Source: Ceriagrion tenellum
Lineage: Eukaryota > Arthropoda > Insecta > Odonata > Coenagrionidae
Length of the DNA stretch: 64,000 nt
Direction of reading: 5' to 3'
Assembly (NCBI GenBank): GCA_963169105.1
Contig: OY720633.1
Coordinates: forward strand, 146,031,200-146,095,199
The notes under the pieces were generated by a model. It did not search any database. It was not told the origin of the DNA and saw nothing but the letters and a program-made list of their open reading frames with translations. Both the position numbers and the translations under genes were made by a program. Shown in pieces: positions 27,951 through 40,529 of this stretch; the stretch's first letter is position 1; each line of letters begins with the position of its first letter.

Positions 27951-28450
27951 CGTCCCTCTAAGAGTGTCGGAAAGGATTATATCATCTCAAGCCCGTTTCA
28001 TACCAGCCGCGAGAACTCCTTCCGCGAGAACTGCTGCAGAAGGCGGAAGTCTTCCGCACTCTCAAAACCGGCCGCGGCGAACCACACAACAGAAGCGTCA
28101 GCAAGATATTGAGACCACGGGGAAATGTTTCGCGAACGATCCCCCGCAACTACGGGACCCGCCAAACAAAAGAAGATTTTTGGCCACTCTCGACCTCCCT
28201 CACGTGTCCCACTCCACTGGACGACTGCCCAAAAGACACTGCGATCGTGTGAGTAAGCGAGACGACGACAACAAGAGGCGAGCGCGATCCTGCCTCCACT
28301 CCCACACCCACCACCATAACAACCCTCCTCCGCCGACACATACGCCGCCGTCCCACTCCCACACACACAACGGAGGGCGGGACGCTGCGGCGCTACGGAG
28401 CAGACGATGCTTCTGCCAGAGCAGAATAGCCGTTTCGCCATAACTTAGCA
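27950..28450. promoter_or_regulatory. GC/CpG-rich island
   Basis: CpG-rich stretch, C-rich on the plus strand toward its right end (short CCACC and CCCACTCCCAC runs). Open frames of 159 codons (plus) and 147 codons (minus) overlap fully, and their translations are Arg/Ser/His- or Gly/Ser-rich low-complexity sequence, as expected of GC-rich non-coding DNA. Possible promoter island; direction unknown. Confidence 0.35.
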
Positions 28451-30060
28451 CATTCGTCACGTGAATAACCCTCGACAGTACCGTTCAAGCAGTAATTACA
28501 TACTGTCCAATTCCCGGAAGGTAAATTCTTACTCCACCTTCATTTTGCCAAATCACAAAGAACTAAAAAATTAAAATACCTACATCCACATAGGGCATTC
28601 TACATCCATTTTACGACCGTACGAAACTTTAACTCTTAATAGGTCAAAAACTATTTCAATGAAACTCGCTCAGTATACCAAACAACAGTACACGCATTAT
28701 CTGAATGTGAGGAAACATGTATTTCAATCCCTACTGGTAGGGGCGAATGGTTCTGCTCATTGCTGTTGCTGGAGTAATCCAAAATTTTAATAAAGCAATT
28801 TGACTTACCTACGTTATTTTTTATTGCCGTACATTTGTAACCATTATTACATAAATGCAATATCCCCATTCCTCTTAACATTTGAAACAATATATTTTAA
28901 TCGATTAACATTATCAAATCTAATACTTGAGAATTTTTACTATAAAGTCTCACCCTAGAGGACATTGAAAAGTAATTGACTAAAAAAGAGGACATAAAAT
29001 GTAAGAGAACTACGCCGAGATGCAATAACTTTTCACAGCTCGGCCACCTATTTGAACTCAAGCAACCTGCTACCGTAAACTACAAGAAAAAAAGGGAAAG
29101 AGAACACTTTCTGGGAAGATTTTGGCTGTAAAATAATGGGCGTACCATTCGCATTAATCACTGAAATAATCCAATTGCCAGAAGAGAGCATTGGAGATAT
29201 TCGACAAAGATCCCAGAAAGACCTTGCCGTAACACTAATTAGCCAATTATTTAAGGTGATTCTGAGTTCTGGATGGCCGACTGACTTTCGTGTTCCTCGT
29301 TTCACGCTGATGGATAAATGTCAGCGAATTTGCCCACCTAATTTCCATTCGAGCCTAATTTACAAGAACGCAATAACAGTGCGAGCGAGTCCCTAACCCG
29401 CCATTCCTCACTGAGAAGTTTGTTACATAACATTTTAACCGCCAATGCGAGCAAACGAATGCAATAAGAACGTAATAAGTTTGTGACATTGCTGTCATCG
29501 CCGACCCACAAATGAATCAAAGCAGAAGATTTAGCACGGTGTTTGGCGTGCTGTCATAGAGTGCTGACGGATTGTCCTTCGAGTCCTGGCAGAGACTTCC
29601 TTTACGTGTTTACCTCCGATGCTAACCATGGTGACGCGACGTAATTCCGTAAACGGACTCACCAGGAGGAATGTTTACGCCTCCGTGGTACTCATGCACT
29701 GGCCTAGGGTTTCTCTCCACCTTTCGGATATAAAATGACCTCGTCATTCACTCGCCAAACACCTGAAGTACGCAACAATGAAAACCTTTCCTACGTCGTA
29801 GTATGAACATTTGCCATGGGAAATGACCAACCATCAAGACTGTTGATGCGTAACGAACCCTGTAGATCTGATGCTGCCAGGTAGAAATATATTCGCGAGC
29901 AAACCCCCTTCCACTATCTTCCTTCGATTCTTTGCATCGTCGTGACATTGCCTTTCATTTCTAATGCACAACTATAACGAAATGCATATGGCGATTGAAA
30001 TTTTTCATTTTTCAGATATTAAATATATCTGGACGATGTATTGGTTGCTGGCCCAGACCC
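28450..30060. other. Spacer, nothing recognised
   Basis: AT-rich sequence; no supported feature. Confidence 0.4.
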
Positions 30061-30074
30061 TTCAATTCGCTTAC

Positions 30075-30147
30075 TTCCGCGTATTCGGCTGGGCGCTCCG
30101 TCAATCTTGACGTAGTTCTGACGAAGCGCCCAGCTGAATACGCGGAA
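30075..30147. repeat. Strong hairpin, 23-bp arms
   Basis: TTCCGCGTATTCGGCTGGGC (from 30075) and its inverted copy ending at 30147 pair over 23 bases with one mismatch. The 27-base loop contains its own small palindrome GTCAATCTTGAC. Flanking TTCAATT/GTTGAATT bases extend the symmetry. Probably a short foldback MITE or the remains of two abutting transposon ends. Confidence 0.7.
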
Positions 30148-30579
30148 CGTTGAATTATATTTTAAAAATACAAAACGCATTAAATCCCGAAACATTCATC
30201 GACACATTATTACAGTTCACAGTCTACTCGTTTTAAATTCACTTATTTATGCGTTTACATACATACTTCCGTTAATTTAATTTCTTTTCATCAGCGACGC
30301 CTAAAAAAAGCCAAAATACACTTTGAAAAACTTTTAAGATTGAATATTGGACGAATACAATTTCCAAAGGATTAAAATTCAACAGTCTCTCTCTCGAACC
30401 CGCAACCTCAAGATTGACGAGGACTTCATTCCAATGCAACCGAGGTCAACAAGTGATCATGGGGGTTATGGGACTCAAAGTGTATTAATCTCACCCAATG
30501 TAAAAAAGAACCTATCATTTTACCAATCTTTCTATTTATGGCCGGCATAGAATCGAATATAGATGTTTCAGAGAGACTA

Positions 30580-31600
30580 AAGAAAGCCCCGCCTCTACAG
30601 TCGCGACTAGATCTCGTCCAAGCATTCCGCGGACACAAAAACAGTCCTCCCTCTCCCCTTACCTTCCCACGACAAACTCAACGCCAACAACAAAACACCT
30701 CGCATCGCCAGACTCCCGCGCTCTAAACTACGCCGCTTTCCACGTTTGAGGCGTCATTAGCCGGGCGCCGCCTCAACCCTCACAGACCCTAAGGCCAAGG
30801 CGCGCGAGCCGCTCCCTCTGTTCGAACGAAAAAGAAAAGACGCTCAATTTCTCCGAGCGCTTTTTACGCTAAACCTACGCCGCCTGTCCCCCCCACTCCC
30901 CCTCTCCATCATTTATCCGCGAGCGACCTTGGTCTCTCTCAACGGCCTCCAAACGATGGCGCGAATGGTTGAATAGTAGAGAGGGAGCGGTGGGATGATG
31001 TTTAGTGCGTCAGAAGATCCGAGCAGAATAAAAAGATAAAAATTATGGGGCGATGCGAAGGGAATAGGGGAGGGTGATGAGAGGGACTTGCAAAAGGTCT
31101 CGATGGTGGGCGGGAAGGGGCAAGAAGCCGGGAGGGGCGTTAAAGGGTTGAGACGACGATAAGCAAGACTTCCGTCATGCCCCTACCCCCCTCTCATCAA
31201 ACTAGTGCTTCTTCAGCTCCCCGTCTGTTTATTTACAGCTCACGCCGTAAGCTTATCCGCTGCGGCAAACCGGAAGTTTATGATTCGGTTTCGAGACACG
31301 ACGAATGGTTAAGCTCCTGATTGGGGGCTCGCCGCTGCGCAGGCATCAATGGGACGAGGCCTGTTGCTTGGTATGTCCGCCACGGCATCGCCGCGGGCGA
31401 AGAGAAGTAAATGGAAATTATCCGGTGGCGAAAGGGCAGAGAGAAACTCCAGTCCCCCTCCTTGGCGGAGGCTCACCACAGGAAGGTGGACGTGATAGAG
31501 AAACTCGAAGAAGATGGGAGATATCCTACTCCTTTTTCAGCTACGCAGTTACAGCTACATCCAACCACGGCGAAGAAAACATGTGGTTATCTCACTGAGA
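30580..31600. promoter_or_regulatory. CpG island with candidate promoter motifs
   Basis: About 1 kb of raised GC and CpG. An ETS-type motif (ACCGGAAGT) lies at 31268-31276. Two overlapping plus frames (31305-31598 and 31411-31641) follow it but show no recognisable domain. Of all the islands here this one looks most like a promoter, because GC-rich DNA, an ETS site and an AT-rich flank come together. No transcript is demonstrated. Confidence 0.35.
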
Positions 31601-31649
31601 AACGCAATGCTGTGAGAGGAAATAAAAGATTTCAAAGGTAGACTTTTCA

Positions 31650-33010
31650 ATGTTACATGTTTGAGTCGCTTGCGTTATCAAAGAGCAAACTATACAAGGT
31701 GGCGGAGGCGTCGCAGTTTAATATTCAAACAAAGGACAAGCTGAGCGCTTCTTGGTCGATAAACACGATTCAATAAACCAAGATACAATGACAATGATGT
31801 AAATTGGAATAATTAAAACGTTCCAAAGACCGATATGACGCATTTTTGTTATCACGTTTACATGCATGCAGGATATGTTTAAGAAGACAGTTAAATAGTG
31901 CCTGAGGACTCAAAATCAATATACAAACAAGAACGCAGGCAGGAAATGGCGGTTGGGAAAATTAATTCGCATTCGTGGCTTAGACCAATGATTGGGAAAG
32001 TGAAAATAGGCGATAATCTTATTCAAGAGGGGATCCCGCCAAGGGTTTCTCTAAGTCAACGCCTGATATCAATTTTGGCTAGCCTTCCTATAGTTCTCAA
32101 GTCCTTTCTGCTAGCAGAGAGGTTTTCTCCTCATGAATTCCTAGTAGTCACTAGTTAAAAAACCATAGAATAAGTTTTGGCGGATAAATTATTTACCGTA
32201 CTCACTTTTAAAAAGTATAAAGAAATACTTAGTCGACCATCACCCTTTCTCTTCGAGCTCTTCGTGAGCGACGAAAATGACATGGACGTATGCGTATGAA
32301 TGGTAACATGAAATATTTTCTTCCTCAAGAAATATGGCAGCAGTGATTTAAAAAAATTCTAATAACAGAATGAATTCCATCCAGGAGATTCAACTCACAT
32401 TTTTTATAAGGACAGAGAGACCAAATCTAGGAGACACGTCAGAGAATCCACAGAAAATGAATGAATGCGAAACGTTTAATTTCATGCCTTAGTTTAACAG
32501 TTTTATCAAGTCGAGTCAAACTGCGATAGTGAAACATGCATCAATATCCACAGATGAAACACAGTCAACAACGGAGAAAAGAGAACTCATGAAAAACATG
32601 AAAATGTATTATGTTAATGAAGCCACAAATATGGTCCTGCTTGGGCTGGGGTTACGGATTCGTCGAAAAAATCTCTGAACTTTTCCAATCTACGATCCAT
32701 AAATTACTTCTAATAACCTTGAATTATTCGCATAAAAAAGACAGCAACTTATCATCTTCCACGTCCACATTCATCACTTGAACTTTTAAGATAAAGTGAA
32801 ATACTGCTTGGAGGCAAACAAATATCTAGATTGAGTCGGGTAATAGCCAATTATAACCGGCACTAACCGGTGGTCCGGCTCCCACACGTACGGGATGCAC
32901 CGCGTCTCTTATAATCAACACTCGACTATACTTAAGGGACCGTGAGTGGCAGGCACTTCTTCCGAAGAACAAGAAGTATTTTTTCACGCGATTACGAAAA
33001 GACGAGTATA
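31650..33010. other. Spacer, nothing recognised
   Basis: AT-rich sequence up to the Harbinger insertion; no other feature supported. Confidence 0.4.
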
Positions 33011-33011
33011 A

Positions 33012-33925
33012 AGGCCGTTTTACACGGGGCACGAAATTGCACAACTCAACACTGCATTAATTCCGCAATCTGCCGTGCAATAATTATTGCGAAAACGAAT
33101 GCGTGACTGCTTTACACGGTGGTCGTAAGCATGCATTCATTCGTGAATTCCAGTCGTCTGATAAGTACGCTAAGAGCGAGTGTTTTGTTCAAACAGGAGA
33201 GATACGATATTCTGTACGCGACGTTGTTGACATTCAGTGAAAAATAAGGTTGTGGTGATTGTGGGATTCTGTGATATTGACATATAGTCACACTCTATCT
33301 GTGAGAAAAATAATGGATCAGGAGGAGGCTGCATTGATTGCTGCAGAGCTAGCAGTAGTGGGAATTATGATCGGGGCCGCAGAGCTCATAGAAAGTCGTA
33401 ACTGTAGGAGAATAGCCAGAAGAGCACCTTGGATGCAGGAGTGGATCCGTAAGCGAGAGGAGGGAATGGGCATTCTTAATATGGTCCAACAGGAGCCGGC
33501 TGTAGAAGACAGGAATGGCTACCGCAATTTTATGCGGATGACAGAGGAACAATTTAACGAGCTATAAAATATCTATCTAAATAAATAAAAATATAAGTAA
33601 CTGCAAATATCCTCCCACACAAAGATGAGAGATGACTTCTTCACACTCCCTACTGTAAACACCCATCGCTCAGGTTATCGAACCTTTTCGTCAGTCAAAT
33701 TCCCGTGAACTTGATGTCGTTAATTCTGCGACCGCTAGATGGAGTGCTATTCGTACAAATTGCAAGAATGCGACCACCGAATTAGAGCAGGGGCTATTCT
33801 GACGTCTCGCATTCATGCATTCGTGCATGCGTTCTTGAATTTCGCCGCTTTACACGGTGCATTTTGAAATTCACGATTGCACATACAGTAGCTCGTGCAA
33901 TTACATGCTCCGTGTAAAACGGCCT
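33012..33925 (+). mobile_element. PIF/Harbinger transposon, internally deleted, with TAA duplication
   Basis: The element starts AGGCCGTTTTACACGG and ends with the exact inverted copy CCGTGTAAAACGGCCT. Similarity continues inward for about 30 bases (G-GCA-G-AATTGCAC on both sides). It is flanked by TAA on each side (33009-33011 and 33926-33928), the 3-bp TWA duplication characteristic of PIF/Harbinger. Subterminal regions are rich in ATGCATTCATTCGTG-type repeats and carry further GCTTTACACGGTG copies (33110 and 33849). At 914 bp it is far shorter than autonomous members (several kb), and it keeps only the start of the transposase gene. Confidence 0.9.
33313..33567 (+). pseudogene. Truncated Harbinger transposase (HARBI1-like nuclease), N-terminus only
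   Basis: An 84-codon frame starting MDQEEAALIAAELAVVGIM. Residues 35-84 read RRIARRAPWMQEWIRKREE, then GILNMVQQEP and DRNGYRNFMRMTEEQFNEL. This matches the conserved opening of HARBI1-like transposases, where an RR--W-HPW---R---G----L--EL stretch is followed by a D---F-NF-RM----F--LL helix. In the intact protein a DDE nuclease of roughly 300 further residues cuts and joins DNA at the TIRs. None of it is present: the frame stops right after the NEL motif. I chose the ATG at 33313, not the one at 33259, because similarity and charged composition begin there. It lies inside a transposon with matching TIRs, so it is a deletion derivative that could only be moved in trans. Confidence 0.85.
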
Positions 33926-34390
33926 TAAGAACTTGCTCGGAGGTTATTCTTGAAATTCCAAAGTTCGAATCATTAGGAAAAATTGAATCAAGATCAACTG
34001 CATTCCAAGCGTATCAGACGCGCCAATTCATCAGGCATCATCCACAGGGCCAAGAGCTGCATTTTTCCAGCGTTCTGATACACGACCAAGCCTCTGCGGT
34101 AATCGAGAACCATTATCTGTCCTGAGGCTCTGCTAAGACAAATATTTTGATACTTGACTTAGCTTGCAGAGTCGAGCATTAGAACGTAGGTGGAAATGCT
34201 GTCCTTGACTATATGGATGACACGGAAACAATTTCTGCGCCCAGAATTAATTCAAATGTGGCCAAGGATCTAACAAAATAGGCATTTCAGCTAGCAAAAA
34301 AAAACAAACATCCGAAGAAAAATGTTCACAATGAGAAAATGGAAGTAATAAAACTTCAGTACCTTACGCTAGGTCATTTCAAAAGAGTAA
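33926..34390. other. Spacer, nothing recognised
   Basis: AT-rich flank of the Harbinger insertion. Confidence 0.4.
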
Positions 34391-34399
34391 CATCATCGC

Positions 34400-34800
34400 T
34401 CATTACTATCACACGTTAATTCCGTGGTTTCCGTCCCTGAAGTCACGACTCTCAAGAAGTCGGCTCTGCGACCTAATCTACGACCGATATCAGAGCGAAG
34501 GCCAGTCCATTGAGAGTGTAACGAGAAATATTTTTCAGCTCGACGACACGAATGACGTAGGTAATGCCGAGATCTCTTGAGTCGCAGAAGTCCATCATCC
34601 TCCAGGCTCAGACGATTGACGAAGAGGAATGGGGAAGGGGATAGACGGGAATGGAGAGGAGAGGATGGGGGGAGCACATATCTCTCGGTGGTCGTGGGTA
34701 ACAAGGACGGGAGGGATTTAGACTGGCTTGGAGAAGGGCACCACTGCGTCTCAGACAGCGGAACATCGTCCATCGACAGCGCATCGATCAAAACTCGTTG
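34400..34800. promoter_or_regulatory. Small GC-rich patch
   Basis: Raised CpG and a purine-rich plus strand (GGGGAAGGGG, GGAGAGGAG). A 140-codon minus frame spans it but has Ser/Pro/Leu-rich composition and no domain. Weak regulatory-island candidate. Confidence 0.2.
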
Positions 34801-34819
34801 AAAAGAGCATTCCACGACT

Positions 34820-35890
34820 GAAGGGAGCCAAAGTATTACGAGAACTACGCCTCCAAAACTTAAAGGGAGAGACGACTTTAAAACGGTCCGTTATGTAAGG
34901 TGCGAGACCGATCTCAGCCAACCTTTACTCTGAATCGACGCGAGAAACTAAGTGAAAAACCTGCACGGTTGTAAAGATAAGGCATAGCAAAAATAAAGGC
35001 TCGGGCCAAAGTTAAAGAAATGCAAACAGTCGGATCGATATGAAAACTGCTTCCATAGGAAAAATACTTCGGACATCGGGCTTATGCCTGCAGTGCAGAC
35101 AGCCTGCACAAAAAATTTCTTACTTAAAACTTTTCCACAGACTATAGTTGATACTAGAGAGGAAAAGAACGAGAAAATAGAAAGTATTATCGAAACTTGA
35201 ACACCACCGACTCGTCTTCATAAATGTAGAATCAGCAGAGGGAGTCAACATTGATCTCTACATAATATTTAACAGGTAAAACTGGGCACAAATGGCAATA
35301 CTTCCGCGACTGCAACGTCGTGGGCATGAGTCTTTGGATAAGTTCAAACTATCTAAGGAATGAACTGCTCAAGTAAGGGGTAAATTAAATGGCAGGATTG
35401 TAAACAGTACAAAAGATCCATACAGAAAAACTTCGAAAAAAAATCTCTGAGAGGCTAAATCAGTCAGTGAGGGAAAAAACGGTTTAATCCATGAAAATAA
35501 TCAAACGAGTTGTGTTTTGATATGATTCCTTATTTCTAGTGACGGGATCAGTAAGTAAAGACAAAAGAGAAACATAATTTTTAAAGAGCAAAACCCACTT
35601 AAAGCCACAATGGCTTCAACACTAAGTTGATTCTATAAACGACTATAATTTGGGAAAACAGCTCCTTCAACCAAGAATCAGCATTCTGCCCATCAAATGT
35701 TGCAATTCACATGCCAGTTAGCACACCGAACAATGCCGCGCACAAACATACACTAGAGTTTTTTCCAAGGCTCTTCCCACTTGCGAAAGGAATTTCCTTT
35801 CAGGCATTTTTCTAGTATTTAAAAAAACTAGCATACAACAACTATTACGCAAAAGGTAGTTACCAGTATTTCTCCTCAGCACTAATCAAC
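34820..35890. other. Spacer, nothing recognised
   Basis: AT-rich sequence; no supported feature. Confidence 0.4.
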
Positions 35891-35899
35891 AGTGGATTA

Positions 35900-36290
35900 A
35901 GAGAACGAGTGTGAGAGATTGTGATGAGGCGGGGAATTTGGTGCGGAGTGACGAGGGAAGCCACATTAACATCGGCTGTTTTTGCAGCCCGCTTCCGATT
36001 CTTCGCAGAAATCCTTTTATTCTGCGTTCCCTCATCAACCCCTCCCGCTGAAGAAGAAGGGAGGGGGAATATAATCCGAACATTCCCACACGACTCACCC
36101 GCCGAGCCTTTGGCGTCAACACGAGAGCGCGCGTCTTCTGACTCAACAGACGGGCATGGAGCATTCACAGACGCGCGCCGCCTCCGCGTAGAAGGAACTA
36201 ACGCTCTAGCCCTTTCGATCTGGACAGCGAGCGAGAATTATCTAATTCTTCAATTTTCGAAAACCCCGGCCGGGAGGGGGAGGAGGTAAA
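35900..36290. promoter_or_regulatory. CpG-rich island
   Basis: CpG-rich (CGAGCCTTTGGCGTC, GAGAGCGCGCGTC, GACGCGCGCC) for about 390 bases with three overlapping open frames on both strands, none recognisable. Promoter-island candidate without direction. Confidence 0.3.
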
Positions 36291-36810
36291 TAAGTATTTG
36301 GGTCATTGCCCGCGACAGCGCTCAAAATAAAAGCGTATAATATTGGATAATGCTTGCTTCTTTTAACGGGTCTCGGATCAAGATGATGGACACAAGGAAC
36401 TCTTACAGAGACTAACTGCCCCGACCAAGTTTCGCGGTTCTTTATTCCGGAGATATCTATATGCTAAACTAGTCGTCACACTGCTATGCATATGGATACG
36501 TAACTTCTACAGCCAATCATTAATGGCAATTAAGATAACAACAATGTCGTATATTTCCATACTTTGTCCTTAATTTGACCAAACCAGATTTTAAACATCG
36601 GCACACCACTGACTAAATAACGTCACCACATGGAGTACAAACACTGATAACTTTCAATGAATGAGTTTTTTTTACCGTAAACCGTACTTAGTGAATTTTT
36701 TCTGTTTTCGATAAGTTTTTAGGTGAATTTAAAAAACATTGTTATTGGTCAAAATCATCACTAATCTTTTAATTACCGTTGAGTCTTATAACTAATGATT
36801 AATGATCGGC

Positions 36811-36858
36811 AAAGCGTTTGTGACTTCCACAGTCCTACTGTGAATGTCACAAACGTTT
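36811..36858. repeat. Short hairpin
   Basis: AAAGCGTTTGTGACTTCCAC (from 36811) pairs with the inverted stretch ending ATGTCACAAACGTTTT, about 20 of 23 positions, around a loop of two to three bases. Confidence 0.6.
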
Positions 36859-38009
36859 TGTCCATTATTATGACAACCTTCCACCAAGGGATGGCTTCGC
36901 TTTTCGACTTCGACTAATGATTAATTCGACAGTATTTCACTACATACCTTTTACAGACTTACCCCTTCATATAGTACAACATTGTGACGGTCAGTTTGTC
37001 CTCTATTATAGTCTATACATTGACATGTGTCACAGAGCTGAACTTATATCTCGTTACTTTAGGACTTTGACGAACAAAAGAAAACAAATTTTAAATAATT
37101 TAGGGAGATTTAGGGTTTTGCATACCTCTTTGTACGCTGCTTACTATTTGTCTTTCTGCGCACTATTCCTTTTTCTTCGCACCAGATTTCGGCCGTCTCA
37201 TTTAGCCATCCCTAGTGATCCCCTGACCGCTCCATCACATTCACTGAAGTTCATTGTTTACCTATTTTGGTGATCATTCCTGGACAGTACTTAACCTCAA
37301 AACAACAAAATCATAGATCCCTAATTATCTATTTTCCTCCATTATCGCAAGGATGACGTTCAATTCTGATTAAGAGCCTCTTTCAAATCAACTGTCATCT
37401 GACGTTTCACAAACATCAGACTCCGCTTTACAATTACATTAAAAAAATTATGTTTCAATCTTCCAACGACAGTTCCTTTTGGCCTTAATTGTGCCAGATG
37501 GTTTGCATAATTGCAATATGGGGCTACACCTTCCATTTATTCTAGGTATTCCGAGCCCTAAATAAATAAATGAGCATAATAAGATATCATGGAACGACTT
37601 GGTGACAGTGACTTAAGCTGTCACAATGTTGAGCTACATCTCTGCAAGTCACACATTCGATCCTGAAAAATGTTACCAAATAATTTCAAATCGTATCAAA
37701 ATATTCCTTACATTGGATTGCAGTAATAAGTACGTATTCAAATACATTGACTTAAAAATTCCAAGCTGCTTCATATTTCGTTCACCAGTACAAAGTTCCC
37801 ACACTTTCCTGCTAATCACTCACACCTCGTAACCTAAAATAATTTAACAAGACTGTTCCCGCCTCAATGCATTTAATTCCAAGGGTGACCAAGCAGAGGC
37901 TTCTAGGAATACAACACCAAAACATTTTCTACCTCAACCAATTATGAAAACCCTGAAAATCTAAAATAGATGAGAGGGGCATGTGTCACTATGCAGTATC
38001 CATTGTCAC

Positions 38010-38085
38010 AAAGTAGCCCAGTGGGTAGCCCCGGTTAACGGCATAAAAATTGTACAGAGAAGTATCACGTTGTTTGAACCATATG
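38010..38085 (+). repeat. Possible tRNA-derived SINE head
   Basis: A perfect match to the pol III A-box pattern (TAGCCCAGTGG, 38014-38024) is followed about 55 bases later by a degenerate B-box-like GTTTGAACCAT. The spacing is longer than in a tRNA and the B box is poor, so this is a tentative call for an old SINE. Confidence 0.3.
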
Positions 38086-40529
38086 CTTCTACATCTTACA
38101 CTACATTAAAGAAAAACAATTAAAAGATATAAATAACAATATTAACCAGCGTAATGACAGCTCTCGGTGGAGCATGTAGTCATAAGTTCTCATTTTAGTT
38201 CGAACCACTGGGATAAATTATATACACGAGGTAAGAAAATAACCACTCTTACTGGTGGAACAGCATAGATTGAATTCAAGGATTTTTACCTTCTTTTGAT
38301 ACGATCCCGTTAAAAACCGCTTAAACGCGATCAAGATTAAAACTATGAAGTTCTGGGGTGTACAACCATTCCTTCGTATCTCAATACTCTGCCTTGGCGC
38401 GATGATCCCTTGTACCATGTGAAAAGATGCCACCGCTTTCTTGGCGACTCACGGGTTCCACGCTTAAAAGGATTTCGGAAGTAAACGGATTGCGGGAGTA
38501 AAAAGAAACATCCCGCCAAAGCCAATAAGAAAATACACAAACTGGAGTTCAGAGCATCGCCGTAAAGACGCATCCTCCCAAGAACCAATTATTTCTCCTA
38601 GGCGGTTTTCTTCGAGCCACGCTTGACACATTGATTTCTTGAGGAAACACAAGAGATAAGCCTCCTCCAGTGTTTGCCCAAGATTCACCTTTGGAGCCGG
38701 CAAACTCGGAATCGCGATGACAAGCATTCTTTATTCTACCAGTGACTCATTCAGGCAAATTGTTGCACAATTGATGGAAGAAAAAATACGCATATCGTTG
38801 AGGCTTGAAATTCGAAATGAATAATAGAAATCTTACTCAAAACACACAACCAGTCACGGGCATAATTCAAACGAATGACAAGGAGGATTTCGCGGAAAGC
38901 GCCCGAAGTAAAAACAGTAGACGGGGAGCAGCACTAGTAGAAGAGATTGTCAGGGATTTATGTATCTAAATTAAACCGACGACAACCACGACGAAGACAC
39001 CGACAACGCAGCATTTTCGAGGACAGAATCCACGTTCGGATATTTATAGCCTTTACTCCGTGTCGCAAAGCAACGGTTAGCAAACCCCTACTAGTAGGAA
39101 TTTACATCGTCGCGTTAAGTATACGTAATAGTAACAATCGCCCGTCATTTAATATTAAATAATAGAATCATATCACCACCCGCACTCCTGAACGTTTTTT
39201 TGTTCAGTAATAAGTTTCTACTTAAATCGGAATGATACAAACCGCCGGTCGCCTAATCCGCCAGCGATTACGCTCAGTGCATCAGAGAACATTTCCCTGC
39301 CACATGCGCACGGAAATTTTAGATGTGATTATATAAATGTGCATCTGTAGTCTCTACGAGCTAATGTGAGGCAAGTATTCAAAGGAAACTGATGTTTCTA
39401 TATATTTTTAATTAAAAACTTAAGCGAGATATTATTCTTCATAAAAGGGGGACGAAGCCAAGAGAAATCACAATTTCACTCTTGTTTACAAATATTCCAT
39501 AAACTATTTATTAAATGCGTAAAATGAATTCAAAATTGTTTTGGGAATCTTCACTGTATAATTTTCTAAGTGTGCATCAGCTGCAAGGTTGCCGCACAGC
39601 TTGAAGGGATTCATTGGAAATAAAGTGATGGCATTATTCATTCGGGAAACAAGGAAAAACCGACTTGGTAATATCAATGTCCACATCCGAAACACTGTCC
39701 GGATGCGCCGTAGCCCAGGGAAAACCGACCATCAGGTATTTACACAAACGACAAACCTAAGACGCAACTTCCTTCCCACACTGGTTCCGAGTTTTGCATC
39801 AACATTATCATCGCCAAGAGGAAAATCCAAAACAGCCATCACCGAGGGCAGTTTAAAGATTTTTCAAGCCACAAGGATTTAGTTCCTTCACAGCAAAGGC
39901 CTCATGCTAAAATAACCTCGTACGAAGAAACCAAAAATTTGAAAACGAAAAAAGTAAGAAGGCAGTCGGAGATAAACAAAAATCCGCCTCATATACAGGA
40001 ATGAAAAATAAAGGCAATACTCAGACAATATGACGTTAGAAACAGACCGCTTTAAATATCGCTGGAGGAGCAAATAAAATGTGAGTTGGATGAACCAGAT
40101 GGAACTCTGGCCCACACCTCGAGGCAGATAAGGAATGCAGCAAGAAATTTATCATAAGAAATGGGTATTTACTGATATTCCCAAATGCTTCTAACGAAAT
40201 GGTGTATACGGGTGGTTCTGTAAGTGGGTTCTAACGACCCTTAAGGTACTTCGATCTAGGGGCGAAAAGAATCGTGGGGGTGCTGGAGACAGGGTACTGA
40301 CCGAATGGTCCCTTATACATAAATGTCCTGAAATGAATAAACTAACTATCCGGTGGATTTGAAATAAACAAGCATTAAATTATATTTGTTTTAACTCTTT
40401 ATCGAAAATCTTCCTAATTTAGCCATGCTATATGAGATTTCAAGTTTACAGTCTTCCTACGGTAGTTTATCTAAGTTTACTTCATAGCCTACGGTATAAG
40501 TTAGTGGAACCAAGGGGTTGAGGCTCGGA

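Larger units (their letters stand above)
36300..40525. other. Spacer with one hairpin and one SINE-like piece
   Basis: AT-rich DNA. Apart from the hairpin at 36811-36858 and the tRNA-like stretch near 38.0 kb (both listed separately), I see nothing supported. A 118-codon plus frame (36917-37273) is unrecognised. Confidence 0.35.

Noticed and set aside
27998..28441. 147-codon minus frame rich in Gly, Ser, Cys
   Set aside because: Low-complexity translation typical of the complement of a CAC/CCG-rich CpG island, fully overlapped by a 159-codon plus frame.
37390..37425. A second hammerhead-like motif (CTGATGTTTGTGAAACGTC on the minus strand)
   Set aside because: The core reads CTGATGT in place of CTGANGA and there is no stem II, so it is only a short palindrome.
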